DNA of 64,000 nucleotides from Prado023 sp963736425 (lineage in GTDB: Bacteria > Actinomycetota > Actinomycetes > S36-B12 > CAIYMF01): NCBI GenBank assembly GCA_963736425.1, contig CAVTOX010000023.1:1-64000 (forward strand), written 5' to 3'. Below the pieces are notes generated by a model. It was not told the origin of the DNA, searched no databases, and was given only the letters and a program-made list of their open reading frames with translations. A program made the position numbers and the translations under genes. Below, in pieces: positions 20,820 to 29,385 of this stretch (positions within the stretch are counted from its first letter, which is position 1; each line of letters begins with the position of its first letter).

Positions 20820-22307
20820 GTGCCGCGCGGCGATGGGATGCTCACCCACGAGCTCGACCCCCACGATCAGGGGCCACAGGACGCGTGCGGCGTCTTCGGT
20901 GTGTGGGCCCGCGACGAGGAGGTCGCCAAGCTCACCTACTTCGGCCTCTACGCACTGCAGCACCGGGGCCAGGAGTCGGCCGGCATGGCCGTCAGCGACG
21001 GCCACCAGATCATGGTCTACAAGGAGATGGGCCTGGTCTCGCAGGTGTTCACCGAGGGCGTGCTCGCCTCGCTGCAGGGTCACGTGGCCATCGGGCACTG
21101 CCGCTACTCCACGACCGGGTCGAGCGTCTGGGAGAACGCCCAGCCGACGTTCCGCTCCACGGCCACCGGTCACCTTGCGTTGGGCCACAACGGCAACCTG
21201 ACCAACACCCATGAGCTCGCGATCCGGGTCGCGGATGCCGAGTCGCGATCCGGCGCCCTCCCGCTGGGCACCCTGATGCACTCGACGTCCGACACCGAGC
21301 TGCTCACCGCGCTGCTGGCCGCACACCAGGGCGAGTCGATGCTGACGGCTGCTGTCGACGAGCTGCCGCACGTCCGCGGGGCCTTCAGCCTGGTCTTCAT
21401 GGACGACAACACGCTCTACGCAGCCCGGGACCCGCAGGGCATCCGCCCGCTGGTCATCGGCAGGCTGGAACGGGGCGGCTGGATCGTGGCCTCGGAGTCC
21501 GCTGCCCTGGACATCGTCGGCGCGACATTCGTGCGCGAGGTCGAGCCCGGCGAGGTGATCGCCATCGACGAGCGCGGGCTGCAGAGCGACCGGTTCGCCC
21601 CCGCCGAGCCCAAGGGCTGCCTGTTCGAGTTCGTCTACCTGGCCCGGCCGGACACCCGGATCTCGGACCGCAGCGTGCACGCCACCCGCGTGGAGATCGG
21701 CCGCACGCTGTTCCGCGAGCACCCCGTCGAGGCCGACCTGGTCATCCCCACGCCCGAGTCGGGGACGCCCGCCGCGGTCGGGTACGCGCAGGCCAGCGGT
21801 ATCCCGTTCGCCCAGGGCCTGGTCAAGAACGCCTACGTCGGGCGCACGTTCATCCAGCCCTCGCAGACCATCCGGCAGCTGGGCATCCGGCTGAAGCTGA
21901 ACCCCCTGCGCGACGTCATCGAGGGCAAGCGCCTTGTGGTCGTGGACGACTCGATCGTCCGCGGGAACACCCAGCGCGCCATCGTGCGGATGCTGCGCGA
22001 GTCAGGTGCCGCCGAGGTGCACGTGCGGATCTCCAGCCCGCCGGTGCTGTGGCCGTGCTTCTACGGGATCGACTTCGCGACGCGGACCGAGCTGATCGCC
22101 AACGACCGCACCGTCGAGGAGATCCGGGCCTCGCTGGGTGCGGACTCCCTGGGCTACGTGTCACTGGAGGGGCTGACCGACGCCACGAGCCTCGGGGCGA
22201 AGAACCTGTGCCGCGCGTGCTTCGACGGCGTCTACCCGATCGCCCTGCCGGAGCCCGAGATGTTGGGCAAGTACCTGCTGGAGGCTGAGGAGGTGGCCGC
22301 ACCGTGA
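20820..22307 (+). CDS. purF: Amidophosphoribosyltransferase
   Basis: A 495-residue enzyme for the first committed step of purine synthesis (PRPP plus glutamine to phosphoribosylamine). A 22-residue propeptide precedes the N-terminal nucleophile Cys23 in QDACGVFGVW. YALQHRGQESAGMA and GHNGNLTN follow in the Ntn glutaminase domain. The PRPP-binding loop is RLVVVDDSIVRGNT. Cysteines in KGCLFEF, WPCFYGID and LCRACF fit the 4Fe-4S type of B. subtilis PurF. It starts with GTG and its end overlaps the purM GTG. Confidence 0.96.
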   Translation: MPRGDGMLTHELDPHDQGPQDACGVFGVWARDEEVAKLTYFGLYALQHRGQESAGMAVSDGHQIMVYKEMGLVSQVFTEGVLASLQGHVAIGHCRYSTTGSSVWENAQPTFRSTATGHLALGHNGNLTNTHELAIRVADAESRSGALPLGTLMHSTSDTELLTALLAAHQGESMLTAAVDELPHVRGAFSLVFMDDNTLYAARDPQGIRPLVIGRLERGGWIVASESAALDIVGATFVREVEPGEVIAIDERGLQSDRFAPAEPKGCLFEFVYLARPDTRISDRSVHATRVEIGRTLFREHPVEADLVIPTPESGTPAAVGYAQASGIPFAQGLVKNAYVGRTFIQPSQTIRQLGIRLKLNPLRDVIEGKRLVVVDDSIVRGNTQRAIVRMLRESGAAEVHVRISSPPVLWPCFYGIDFATRTELIANDRTVEEIRASLGADSLGYVSLEGLTDATSLGAKNLCRACFDGVYPIALPEPEMLGKYLLEAEEVAAP

Positions 22308-23431
22308 GCCCCGCGAGCGACGCAGCGAGCCGCAGTGGCGCACCCGTGGGCGCCACGTACGCGGCCGCCGGGGTGGACGTCGAGGCCGGCGAGCGTGCGG
22401 TCGAGTTGATGCGCTCCGCGATCGCCCGCGCCCAGCGCCCGGAGGTCGTCGGCGGCGTCGGCGGGTTCGCGGGGCTGTTCGACGCCTCGGCGCTGACCCG
22501 TTTCCGCCGCCCACTCCTGGCCACCTCGACGGACGGCGTGGGCACCAAGATCGACGTGGCGCGCCGGATGGACGTCCACGACACAATCGGGATCGACCTG
22601 GTCGCGATGGTCGTCGACGACCTGGTCGTCTGCGGCGCCGAACCACTGTTCATGACCGACTACATCGCGGTGGGCAGCGTGGTTCCCGAGCGCGTGGCTG
22701 CGATCGTCACCGGGATCGCCGAGGGCTGTCGCCGTGCCGGGGTCGCGTTGGTCGGTGGCGAGACCGCCGAGCATCCCGGCCTGCTGGCCCCGGATGAGTA
22801 CGACGTGGCCGGCGCCGGCACAGGCGTGGTCGAGGCCGACGAGCTCCTCGGCCCGGATCGGGTGCGCGAGGGTGACGTCCTGGTCGCGATGGCCTCCAGC
22901 GGCCTGCACTCCAACGGCTACTCGTTGGCGCGCCACGTGTTGTTCGACCGGGCCGGATGGGCCCTGGATCGCCACGTCCCTGAGCTCGGCCGGTCCCTGG
23001 GCGAGGAGCTGCTCGAGCCGACCCGGATCTACACCCTCGACGTCCTGGACCTGATCTCAGCTGGTGGGGTGCACGCGGTGTCACACATCACCGGAGGCGG
23101 GATCGCAGCCAACGTCGCCCGGATCCTGCCCCGTGGAATGCACGGGGAGATCGTCCGGGCGTCCTGGACGCCACCGCCGATCTTCGCCCTGATCGGCGAG
23201 CTCGGCGGGGTTGCCCTGACCGAGCGCGAGAGGACGTTCAACGAGGGGCTGGGGATGGTCGCCGTGATGGCGCCCGACGAGGTCGCTGCGGGTGTCCGTC
23301 GCCTCGCGGCCCGAGGTGTCCCGGCCTGGGTGTGCGGGCACGTGCGCGCGGCCTCGGCCAACGATTCCTCGGACTCCCCGGCCAAGGGCGGCGTGGGCGG
23401 AACCGTGACCCTGGTGGGGGAGCACGCCTGA
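22304..23431 (+). CDS. purM: Phosphoribosylformylglycinamidine cyclo-ligase (AIR synthetase)
   Basis: A 375-residue enzyme that converts FGAM to aminoimidazole ribotide with ATP. Recognisable blocks are TYAAAGVDVEAGERAVELM, LLATSTDGVGTKIDVA, DLVAMVVDDLVVCGAEPLFM, GGETAEHPGLLAPDEYDVAG, SSGLHSNGYSLAR and HITGGGIAANVARILP. GTG 22304 lies inside the purF stop (GTGA), so purF and purM are coupled. A short Ser/Gly-rich tail precedes the stop. DUF3073 converges 64 bp downstream. Confidence 0.96.
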   Translation: MSPASDAASRSGAPVGATYAAAGVDVEAGERAVELMRSAIARAQRPEVVGGVGGFAGLFDASALTRFRRPLLATSTDGVGTKIDVARRMDVHDTIGIDLVAMVVDDLVVCGAEPLFMTDYIAVGSVVPERVAAIVTGIAEGCRRAGVALVGGETAEHPGLLAPDEYDVAGAGTGVVEADELLGPDRVREGDVLVAMASSGLHSNGYSLARHVLFDRAGWALDRHVPELGRSLGEELLEPTRIYTLDVLDLISAGGVHAVSHITGGGIAANVARILPRGMHGEIVRASWTPPPIFALIGELGGVALTERERTFNEGLGMVAVMAPDEVAAGVRRLAARGVPAWVCGHVRAASANDSSDSPAKGGVGGTVTLVGEHA

Positions 23432-23495
23432 GCGTGACGGCGTCGGCTCCTCTGCGTCCGTGGCTGTCGTCAGCCGGATTCAGGTCAGGCGCCGG

Positions 23496-23729
23496 TCAGC
23501 GGTCCCGGTCCTCGTCCGCATCGTCATCATCGTCGTCGTCCTCCGCCACGTACTTCGCGTAGGGGTCGTCGTAGTCGGAGTCCTCAGCGAAGTCGTCACT
23601 CTCGACGTGCTCCGATGGGGTGGACCCAGCGAGCTCGGCCTGGAGTCGCTCGAGGTCCGTGGTCGGGCCGCCGTACTTCAACTGGCGGGCAACCTTCGTC
23701 TGCTTGGCCTTGGCTCGGCCGCGCCCCAT
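23496..23729 (-). CDS. DUF3073 family small protein
   Basis: A 77-residue actinobacterial protein. The basic start MGRGRAKAKQTKVARQLKY is the DUF3073 signature; the rest is very acidic, ending in a run of aspartates (AEDDDDDDDADEDRD). GGAGGGGG lies 9 nt before ATG 23729. Its place between purM and bldC is conserved in actinobacteria. Function unknown; the charge asymmetry suggests nucleic-acid or ribosome contact, which is speculation. Confidence 0.88.
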   Translation of the reverse strand: MGRGRAKAKQTKVARQLKYGGPTTDLERLQAELAGSTPSEHVESDDFAEDSDYDDPYAKYVAEDDDDDDDADEDRDR

Positions 23730-24045
23730 GGCTCGACCCCCTCCTCCGGTGCGATCCCGGGCGGTGCGTGTGCTCCGGCGTGACACGTCATCCACGCCTG
23801 CCCGCGGGAGGCGTGATCGGGGACATACTACCCGGACGCGGAGCCTCTCGCCCGTCTCATCGTGCGCCATGTGGTGTCCTGTGTCGCTGGGTCGACCAAC
23901 AATTCACGGCGTGGCGCTGCGGCCGTTCGGAGGAATGCCCTGTCAAAATGTCCTCCCCGTGTTGAAGAGTCGTGGGTCTCGGTGCCATGCTCTGGGAAGA
24001 TGCCCGATTGAGTACGTTCTGTGAACAATCACCGAGGAGTGTGCA
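23730..24045. other. Intergenic region between divergent DUF3073 gene and bldC
   Basis: 316 bp without a supported gene. It must hold both promoters. A GAGGAG ribosome binding site lies 8 nt before the bldC ATG. AT-richer patches occur near 23.94-24.02 kb (TTGAAG at 23960; GAGTACGTTCTGTGAACAATC), but no convincing -35/-10 pair or palindrome was found. Confidence 0.5.
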
Positions 24046-24273
24046 ATGGCTGCACGACAGCAGGAAGTGGAACCGCTGCTCACCCCAGCTGAAGTTGCTG
24101 CGCTGTTCCGCGTCGATCCCAAGACCGTGACCCGCTGGGCGAACTCGGGCAAGTTGACGTCCATCCGCACCCTCGGAGGGCACCGCCGCTACCTCGAGAC
24201 CGAGGTGCGCGGACTCCTGGAGAGCATCCCGGCACCCCGCAACGGCATGGTCCAGGACACCTCCGCCGAGTAG
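24046..24273 (+). CDS. bldC: BldC, MerR-like developmental DNA-binding protein
   Basis: A 75-residue protein consisting of one winged helix-turn-helix of the MerR type: LLTPAEVAALFRVDPKTVTRWANSGKLTSIRTLGGHRRY (residues about 11-49), followed by LETEVRGLLESIP. It is nearly the whole of the conserved BldC sequence. BldC binds direct repeats cooperatively and controls development in Streptomyces; in other actinobacteria it is a general regulator. The start is fixed by a GAGGAG site. A hairpin terminator follows. Confidence 0.93.
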   Translation: MAARQQEVEPLLTPAEVAALFRVDPKTVTRWANSGKLTSIRTLGGHRRYLETEVRGLLESIPAPRNGMVQDTSAE

Positions 24274-24309
24274 GTGCACGACCGCCAGGTCGCAGATCGC
24301 CACCGCCGA

Positions 24310-24331
24310 TCGCCGAGGCCGTTCTCGGCGA
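24310..24331. terminator. Hairpin between convergent bldC and MATE genes
   Basis: TCGCCGA (24310-24316) pairs perfectly with TCGGCGA (24325-24331) around an 8-nt loop, in the 62-bp gap between convergent stops. Confidence 0.6.
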
Positions 24332-24335
24332 CGCT

Positions 24336-25679
24336 TCAGCGCGTCGCGCCCGTCACCAGCCAGTCGTTGCCGCGCACCCGCCAGAGGAATGCCGCCGCCC
24401 GGGCCAGCATGAACACCGTCAGGGCCCACCACAGAGATGTGACGCTGCCCTGCGTGTGCAGCACCCACCACGCAGCTGGCGCGAAGGCCGCGAGTGCCAG
24501 CACCTGGGCCCACACCAGGAAGCGGGCATCACCGGCCCCCAGCAGGACCCCGTCGAGGACGAACACCACGCCGGCCAGGGGTTGCTGAAGCGCCACGACG
24601 ACGAGGGCGGAGGCCACCATCGCCTGGACTGATGCGTCGTCGCCGAACAGTCCGGGCACCCACGCGCGGACGGCCAGGACGACGCCCATGAGGATCACGC
24701 CGAGCCAGATGCCCCAGCGGGTCATCTGCCATGTGACGGCCCGGGCGGTCCCGACGGAGCCCGCCCCAAGATGGCGGCCGAGCAGTGCCTGGCCGGCGAT
24801 GGCCAGCGCATCCATCCCGAGGGCCAGGAGGTACCAGATCGTGAAGGTCACGTAGTAGGCGGCCAGTTCGGCGTCACCGAGGCGTGCTGCCACCACGACG
24901 GCCAGGACGAACACTGCCCGTAGGGCCACGGTGCGCCAGAACAGGGGGACCGACCCGCGCGCGGCCACCAGGACGCCGGAGCGGCTCGGCGTGAGGGAGG
25001 CCCCGTTCCTGTGCGCCCGTCGGGCGAGCTCCCACAGGAAGAGGCCGGCCGCGAGCGCCTCGGCCACCACAGTCGCCCACGCCGATCCGGTGATCCCCCA
25101 CCGGGCGACCAGCACCAGGTAGGCGGCCAGCGCGAGGTTCGTGCCCACCGCGGCGAGCGTGACCCAGAGGGTCGTTGCCGTGTCCTGCAGGCCGCGCAGC
25201 ACGCCGATCGCTGCCATGGCCGCCAGGGCGAAGGGGAACGCAAGGCTGATGGTGCGCAGGTAGGCCAGCGCCTCTGGCGTCGTGGCCGGCGAGGTACCGA
25301 TCCAGCTCAGGAGTTGTGGGGCCAACACCCACGTCCCGGCCGTCGCTGCGACGCCAAGTGCCAGACCCAGGGCGACGCCCTCGATCCCGTCGCTGATCCC
25401 CGCAGCCACCTGGCCGGCGCCCACCCGTCGGGCCACGACAGCCGTCGTGCCGTACGCCAGGAAGATCGCGAGCCCAGTGACGGTGGTGAACACCTGGGCC
25501 CCGGCCCCGAGCGCTGCCAGCGAGGTGGTTCCCAGCGTGGCGACGATGGCAGCATCGATGAGCGTGAACAGCGGCTGGGCCACCAGCGCGCCGAAGGCCG
25601 GGACCGCCAGCCGCAGGATCTCGCGAGCGGAGGTGGCTGGCGCCGGCGCGAGGGGACGGTCGCTGCCGGGGGTTGCCAC
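24336..25679 (-). CDS. MATE family multidrug/toxin efflux transporter (DinF-like)
   Basis: A 447-residue membrane protein with twelve predicted helices in two MATE repeats. Repeat one begins ILRLAVPAFGALVAQPLFTLIDAAIVATLG and contains TGLAIFLAYGTTAVVARRVGAG; the second contains LGMDALAIAGQALLGRHLG and LQQPLAGVVFVLDGVLLGAGD. This is the DinF subgroup, which uses H+ or Na+ gradients to export cationic drugs or metabolites. It starts with GTG 25679. A 49-residue ORF lies 45 bp upstream on the same strand. Substrate unknown. Confidence 0.88.
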   Translation of the reverse strand: MATPGSDRPLAPAPATSAREILRLAVPAFGALVAQPLFTLIDAAIVATLGTTSLAALGAGAQVFTTVTGLAIFLAYGTTAVVARRVGAGQVAAGISDGIEGVALGLALGVAATAGTWVLAPQLLSWIGTSPATTPEALAYLRTISLAFPFALAAMAAIGVLRGLQDTATTLWVTLAAVGTNLALAAYLVLVARWGITGSAWATVVAEALAAGLFLWELARRAHRNGASLTPSRSGVLVAARGSVPLFWRTVALRAVFVLAVVVAARLGDAELAAYYVTFTIWYLLALGMDALAIAGQALLGRHLGAGSVGTARAVTWQMTRWGIWLGVILMGVVLAVRAWVPGLFGDDASVQAMVASALVVVALQQPLAGVVFVLDGVLLGAGDARFLVWAQVLALAAFAPAAWWVLHTQGSVTSLWWALTVFMLARAAAFLWRVRGNDWLVTGATR

Positions 25680-25724
25680 GCGGGGAACCCTATGGCAGGA
25701 CTCACCGGGTGCCGGCAGCCCTCC

Positions 25725-25874
25725 TCAGGCCTTGAAGTCAGGCCCGTGCTCACGCCCGGCCGGAGGTGAAGCCTCCCGGGTGCGGGCATCGTGCTCGATC
25801 GACCGCGAAATGTCGCCGTCCTGCGCCGCGTCAGCGGCCTCCTGCGTGGCAGGCTGCGGCTGTGACGACGACAT
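25725..25874 (-). CDS. Small uncharacterised hydrophilic protein
   Basis: A 49-residue ORF from ATG 25874: Ser/Gln-rich start, acidic middle (EAADAAQDGDISRSIEHDAR) and Pro/Gly-rich end (ASPPAGREHGPDFKA). It has no membrane segment or known domain. It could be the first gene of the MATE transcript (45 bp gap) and lies divergent from the MFS gene. Existence is uncertain; the frame is also open further upstream. Confidence 0.35.
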   Translation of the reverse strand: MSSSQPQPATQEAADAAQDGDISRSIEHDARTREASPPAGREHGPDFKA

Positions 25875-25959
25875 GGGCGCCAGGCGACCCACCACGGATC
25901 CAGGTGCGGGGGCTGACGGCTCCGTCCGCGAAGTCCCGACTGTTCCTGTCGGGGGCCTC

Positions 25960-27216
25960 ATGAGCGCCGAGCAGGTCCTGGCGCCCGGCGCGCTCGAGGA
26001 GCCGATGGTTCCGGTCCGGCGGGGCTACATCGGCGCCGTCGCGCTGGTGAACCTCGGCATCACGATCGCGTTCTTCACCCCGATCCAGAGCCTCCTGCCC
26101 CGGCTGGCCCAGGAGGTGGCCCCGGACAACAAGGAGACCGCACTTGCCTGGATCGCCGGCGCGGGGGCATTCGCCTCCATCTTCTTCAACCCGCTCGCCG
26201 GGGCGCTCTCTGATCGGACCACGTCACGCTGGGGCCGGCGCAAGCCCTGGGTGCTGGGCGGCGCGCTGGTCGGCGCCGTGGGAATCGTGTTCCTGGGGGT
26301 TCCGGGCACGGTCCTGGGCCTCTCGCTGGTCTGGTTCGCCTGCCAGGCTGCCATCAACGGGTCCTACGCGGCCGTCACCGCGACCATCCCCGACCAGGTG
26401 CCGGTCCGTCAGCGGGGACTCGTCTCCGGTTGGGTGGGCATAGCCACCACCGTCGGCGTCGTCGTGGGAGTCGCCCTGGTGTCCTTCGTCGTGACCGACC
26501 TGCGGCAAGGGCTCGTGCTGACCGCCGTGCTCCTGGTGCTGCTGGTCCTGCCGTTCGTGTTCCGGGTCCGGGACGTGGTTCTGCCCCGATCGAGCTGAAG
26601 CCGGCGTTCCACCTGGGTGCCTGGCTGCGTGGATTCTGGATCTCCCCGCGCCAGTACCCCGACTTCGCGTGGGCGTGGATCACCCGCTTCCTCATGATGC
26701 TGGGCAACTCGATGGCCACCCTCTACCTGCTCTTCTGGCTGCAGGACGAGGTGGACTACCCGGAGCCGGAGCAGGGCCAGACCGTGCTGATCGCCCTGTA
26801 CGCGCTGGGCACCATCCTGACGGCCGTGGTGTTCGGCCGGATCTCGGACCGCTCGGGCCGGCGCAAGGTGTACGTCATCGTCGCCACGTTGTGATGGCCG
26901 TGGCCGCCGTGATCCTGGCGCTCTTCCCGGTGTTCCCGGCCGCGATGCTCGCTGCGCTCGTCCTCGGCCTCGGCTACGGGATGTACTCTGGCAGTCGACC
27001 AGGCACTGGTGACACAGGTGCTGCCGACGCGCCATCGACCGGGGGCGCGACCTCGGCGTGATCAACATCGCCAACAGCGCCCCCCAGGTGTTGGCCCCGG
27101 TGATCGCAGCGCCCATCGTGACCGGGGCCACGGGGTACACCGGGCTCTACCTGCTCACCGCGGTGATCACGCTGCTGTCCGCTGTGCTGGTCACGCGGAT
27201 CCGCAGCGTGCCCTGA
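25960..27216 (+). pseudogene. MFS transporter with about four frame breaks
   Basis: Repaired length is about 418 residues with twelve helices. The first half is intact (VALVNLGITIAFFTPIQSLL; loop DRTTSRWGRRKPWVLGG, a motif seen in sugar/GPH-like MFS proteins). Breaks: a missing C in the CCCC run near 26585; a missing G near 26893 (VIVATL then VMAVAAVILAL); an extra G near 26994; and an indel near 27040. After the last it ends LGVINIANSAPQVLAPVIAA...LLTAVITLLSAVLVTRIR. Each piece keeps good family sequence, so indel errors are likely. Substrate unknown. Confidence 0.65.
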
Positions 27217-27257
27217 TCCGGGGGGCCGACGCGCCCAGGGCGTGGACCCCGGAACGG

Positions 27258-27297
27258 GCGAAGCCCCTCACGACGGGGGAGACATGAGGGGCTTCGC
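27258..27297. terminator. Strong bidirectional hairpin between MFS gene and tRNA-Phe
   Basis: GCGAAGCCCCTCA (27258-27270) and TGAGGGGCTTCGC (27285-27297) make a perfect 13-bp stem with a 14-nt loop, directly adjacent to the 3' end of the minus-strand tRNA genes and the end of the plus-strand MFS gene. Confidence 0.8.
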
Positions 27298-27299
27298 GG

Positions 27300-27373
27300 T
27301 GGCCAGGGGCGGGGTCGAACCGCCGACCTTCCGATTTTCAGTCGGACGCTCGTACCAACTGAGCTACCTGGCC
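27300..27373 (-). tRNA. tRNA-Phe (anticodon GAA)
   Basis: A 74-nt cloverleaf on the minus strand: acceptor GGCCAGG/CCTGGCC plus discriminator A, anticodon stem CCGAC with loop TGAAAAT giving GAA, and T arm GGCGGTTCGACCCCGCC. CCA is not encoded. It is the last gene of a Glu-Asp-Phe array. Confidence 0.95.
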
Positions 27374-27408
27374 GGTCGGTTCCGAAGAACCGGGAACCGG
27401 TACCGGAG

Positions 27409-27482
27409 CGACCCCGACGGGACTCGAACCCGCGACCTCCGCCGTGACAGGGCGGCGCGCTAACCAACTGCGCTACGGGGCC
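27409..27482 (-). tRNA. tRNA-Asp (anticodon GTC)
   Basis: A 74-nt cloverleaf: acceptor GGCCCCG/CGGGGTC with one G-U pair, discriminator G (identity base for Asp), anticodon loop CTGTCAC giving GTC, and T arm CGCGGGTTCGAGTCCCG. CCA is not encoded. It lies 35 bp upstream of tRNA-Phe. Confidence 0.95.
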
Positions 27483-27554
27483 CTGCGTTGCCGCGAGGCC
27501 GTTGTGCTGCGCGGCCCGAGGACCGCGATCGTGCTCACCAACCCATTGGGCTGG

Positions 27555-27630
27555 TGGTAGCCCCAACGGGATTCGAACCCGTGCTACCGCCTTGAAAGGG
27601 CGGCGTCCTGGGCCACTAGACGATGGGGCC
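27555..27630 (-). tRNA. tRNA-Glu (anticodon TTC)
   Basis: A 76-nt cloverleaf including an encoded CCA end: acceptor GGCCCCA/TGGGGCT, discriminator A, anticodon loop CTTTCAA giving TTC, and T arm ACGGGTTCGAATCCCGT. It is the first gene of the array and the only one of the three with encoded CCA. Confidence 0.95.
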
Positions 27631-27852
27631 GGGACTGCTTGCCGTACCGACCCCAACTGGTGGTCAGGGACGGCGATAAGCATACGGGAGGCCCATGTGA
27701 TTTCCCAATTCGACCGCGGCCGGTGCACGCTCATGGGCGCGACGCAGGGCCAGTGGGCGTCGGGATCGCCCATGGGGCAAGATGAATTGCGCTCCCACGG
27801 CTGTGTGGACCACCACCTGAAAGCGGAGTGACTGTGACGCGAGGAGTTCGTG

Positions 27853-29277
27853 ATGAGTGACCGCCTGAGTCCCCTGGACGTGTCGTTCCTGTACATGGAG
27901 GAGCTGACGACCCCCATGCACGTGGGCGGTGTGGCGATCTTCGAGGTGCCTGAGGGCGGGTTCGACTACGAGCGCCTGGTTCGGCTGATCCGCGACCGGA
28001 TCGCTCTGGTCCCGCGCTACCGCCAGCGCGTGCGCTGGGTGCCGGGGCACCTGGCGAACCCGGTATGGGTCGACGACGAGAACTTCGACGTGACCTACCA
28101 CGTGCGGCGCTCGGCACTGCCGCGCCCAGGCACTGACGACCAGCTCAACGACCTGGTCGCGCGGATCATGAGCCGGCCGCTGGACCGGACTCGCCCGCTC
28201 TGGGAGATGTACCTCGTCGAGGGCCTCGAGGACGACCGGTTCGCGATCCTCACCAAGACCCATCATGCGATGGTCGACGGCGCAGCCGCGGTCGACATCG
28301 GCCAGGTCATCCTGGACTCGAGCCCCGAGCCGCGCGACGTGCCGCAGGACGACTGGCGCCCGCTGCGCGAGCCGTCGTCCGTGGAGCTCGTGGCGGGCGC
28401 CGTGAACGAGATCGCGCGATCGCCCAAGGCCGTCGTGGACACGGTCCGGACCGGCCTGATCGATGTGCAGGAGACGGTCGGCCAGCTCGGGCGCAGCGTC
28501 GTGGGGCTGGCCGCTGCCGCACGCACCATGGCCCGCCCGGCCAGCTCGAGCCCGCTGAACGTGTCCATCGGCGGGGCCCGTCGCTATGCGACGACCGAGA
28601 CCGACCTGGAGAAGCTCAAGCGGATCAAGCGCGCCCACGGCGGGACCATCAACGACATCGTGCTCACGATCCTGGCCGGGGCCCTGCGGGCATGGATGCT
28701 GACCCGTGCGGAGCCGGTCACCACCAGCAGCTCGATCCGGGCGATGGTCCCGGTGAGTGTGCGCACCCCGGGGGACAACTCGGGCAACCAGATTGCGGCC
28801 TTCCTCTGCGACCTGCCCATCGGTGAGCCCGATCCGGTCATCCGGCTGCAGCGGGTGCGCTTCGAGATGGACATGCTCAAGGAGACCGGCCAGATGCTGG
28901 GGGCCACGGCGCTGGTCGGTGTGGCCTCGTTCACCCCGCCGACGGTGCACTCGCTGGGGGCCAGGGTCGTGTCGGGGCTGTCGCGCCGGGTCTACAACGT
29001 GGTGATCACCAACGTCCCCGGCCCGCAGTTCCCGCTCTACGCCGGTGGCGCCCTGATGCTCGCTGCCTACCCCGTGGTGCCGTTGGCCCGCGGGCAGGCG
29101 GTGTCCATCGGTCTCACCTCCTACGACGGCGGCGTGTACTTCGGGATCAACGCCGACCGCGAGGCACTGCCCGACGTCGAGGTCCTGGCGCAGTGCATCG
29201 ACGACGCGATCGAGGAGATGCTGGCCACGGTGACACTCAGCGGGAAGGCGCGACGGCCGAGAAGGCCCACCACGTAG
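27853..29277 (+). CDS. Wax ester synthase/diacylglycerol O-acyltransferase (WS/DGAT)
   Basis: A 474-residue acyltransferase that esterifies diacylglycerol or fatty alcohols with acyl-CoA to make storage lipid. The catalytic HHxxxDG motif is HHAMVDG at residues 137-143. The N-terminal LSPLDVSFLYMEE, the PLDRTRPLWEMYLVEGL block and the late NVVITNVPGPQFPLY motif are all typical. ATG 27853 has a GAGGAG site upstream. A patatin-like lipase follows 108 bp downstream. Confidence 0.92.
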   Translation: MSDRLSPLDVSFLYMEELTTPMHVGGVAIFEVPEGGFDYERLVRLIRDRIALVPRYRQRVRWVPGHLANPVWVDDENFDVTYHVRRSALPRPGTDDQLNDLVARIMSRPLDRTRPLWEMYLVEGLEDDRFAILTKTHHAMVDGAAAVDIGQVILDSSPEPRDVPQDDWRPLREPSSVELVAGAVNEIARSPKAVVDTVRTGLIDVQETVGQLGRSVVGLAAAARTMARPASSSPLNVSIGGARRYATTETDLEKLKRIKRAHGGTINDIVLTILAGALRAWMLTRAEPVTTSSSIRAMVPVSVRTPGDNSGNQIAAFLCDLPIGEPDPVIRLQRVRFEMDMLKETGQMLGATALVGVASFTPPTVHSLGARVVSGLSRRVYNVVITNVPGPQFPLYAGGALMLAAYPVVPLARGQAVSIGLTSYDGGVYFGINADREALPDVEVLAQCIDDAIEEMLATVTLSGKARRPRRPTT

Positions 29278-29317
29278 GGAATTGCGGCCCCGCGCGACGG
29301 CTGGATACCCGGGGGCG

Positions 29318-29323
29318 TAATCT
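29318..29323 (+). promoter_or_regulatory. -10-like hexamer before the patatin gene
   Basis: TAATCT lies 63 bp before ATG 29386 in the gap after the WS/DGAT gene. No clear -35 accompanies it. Confidence 0.3.
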
Positions 29324-29385
29324 GGGCACTCCTGTGTGCGCTGGGTCGATACGGCGCGTCGGTCACCAGCGAGGAGGTTCCGCCC

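Noticed and set aside
27147..27917. A minus-strand ORF running through the tRNA cluster
   Set aside because: It overlaps three complete tRNA genes and a terminator hairpin, so it is not coding.
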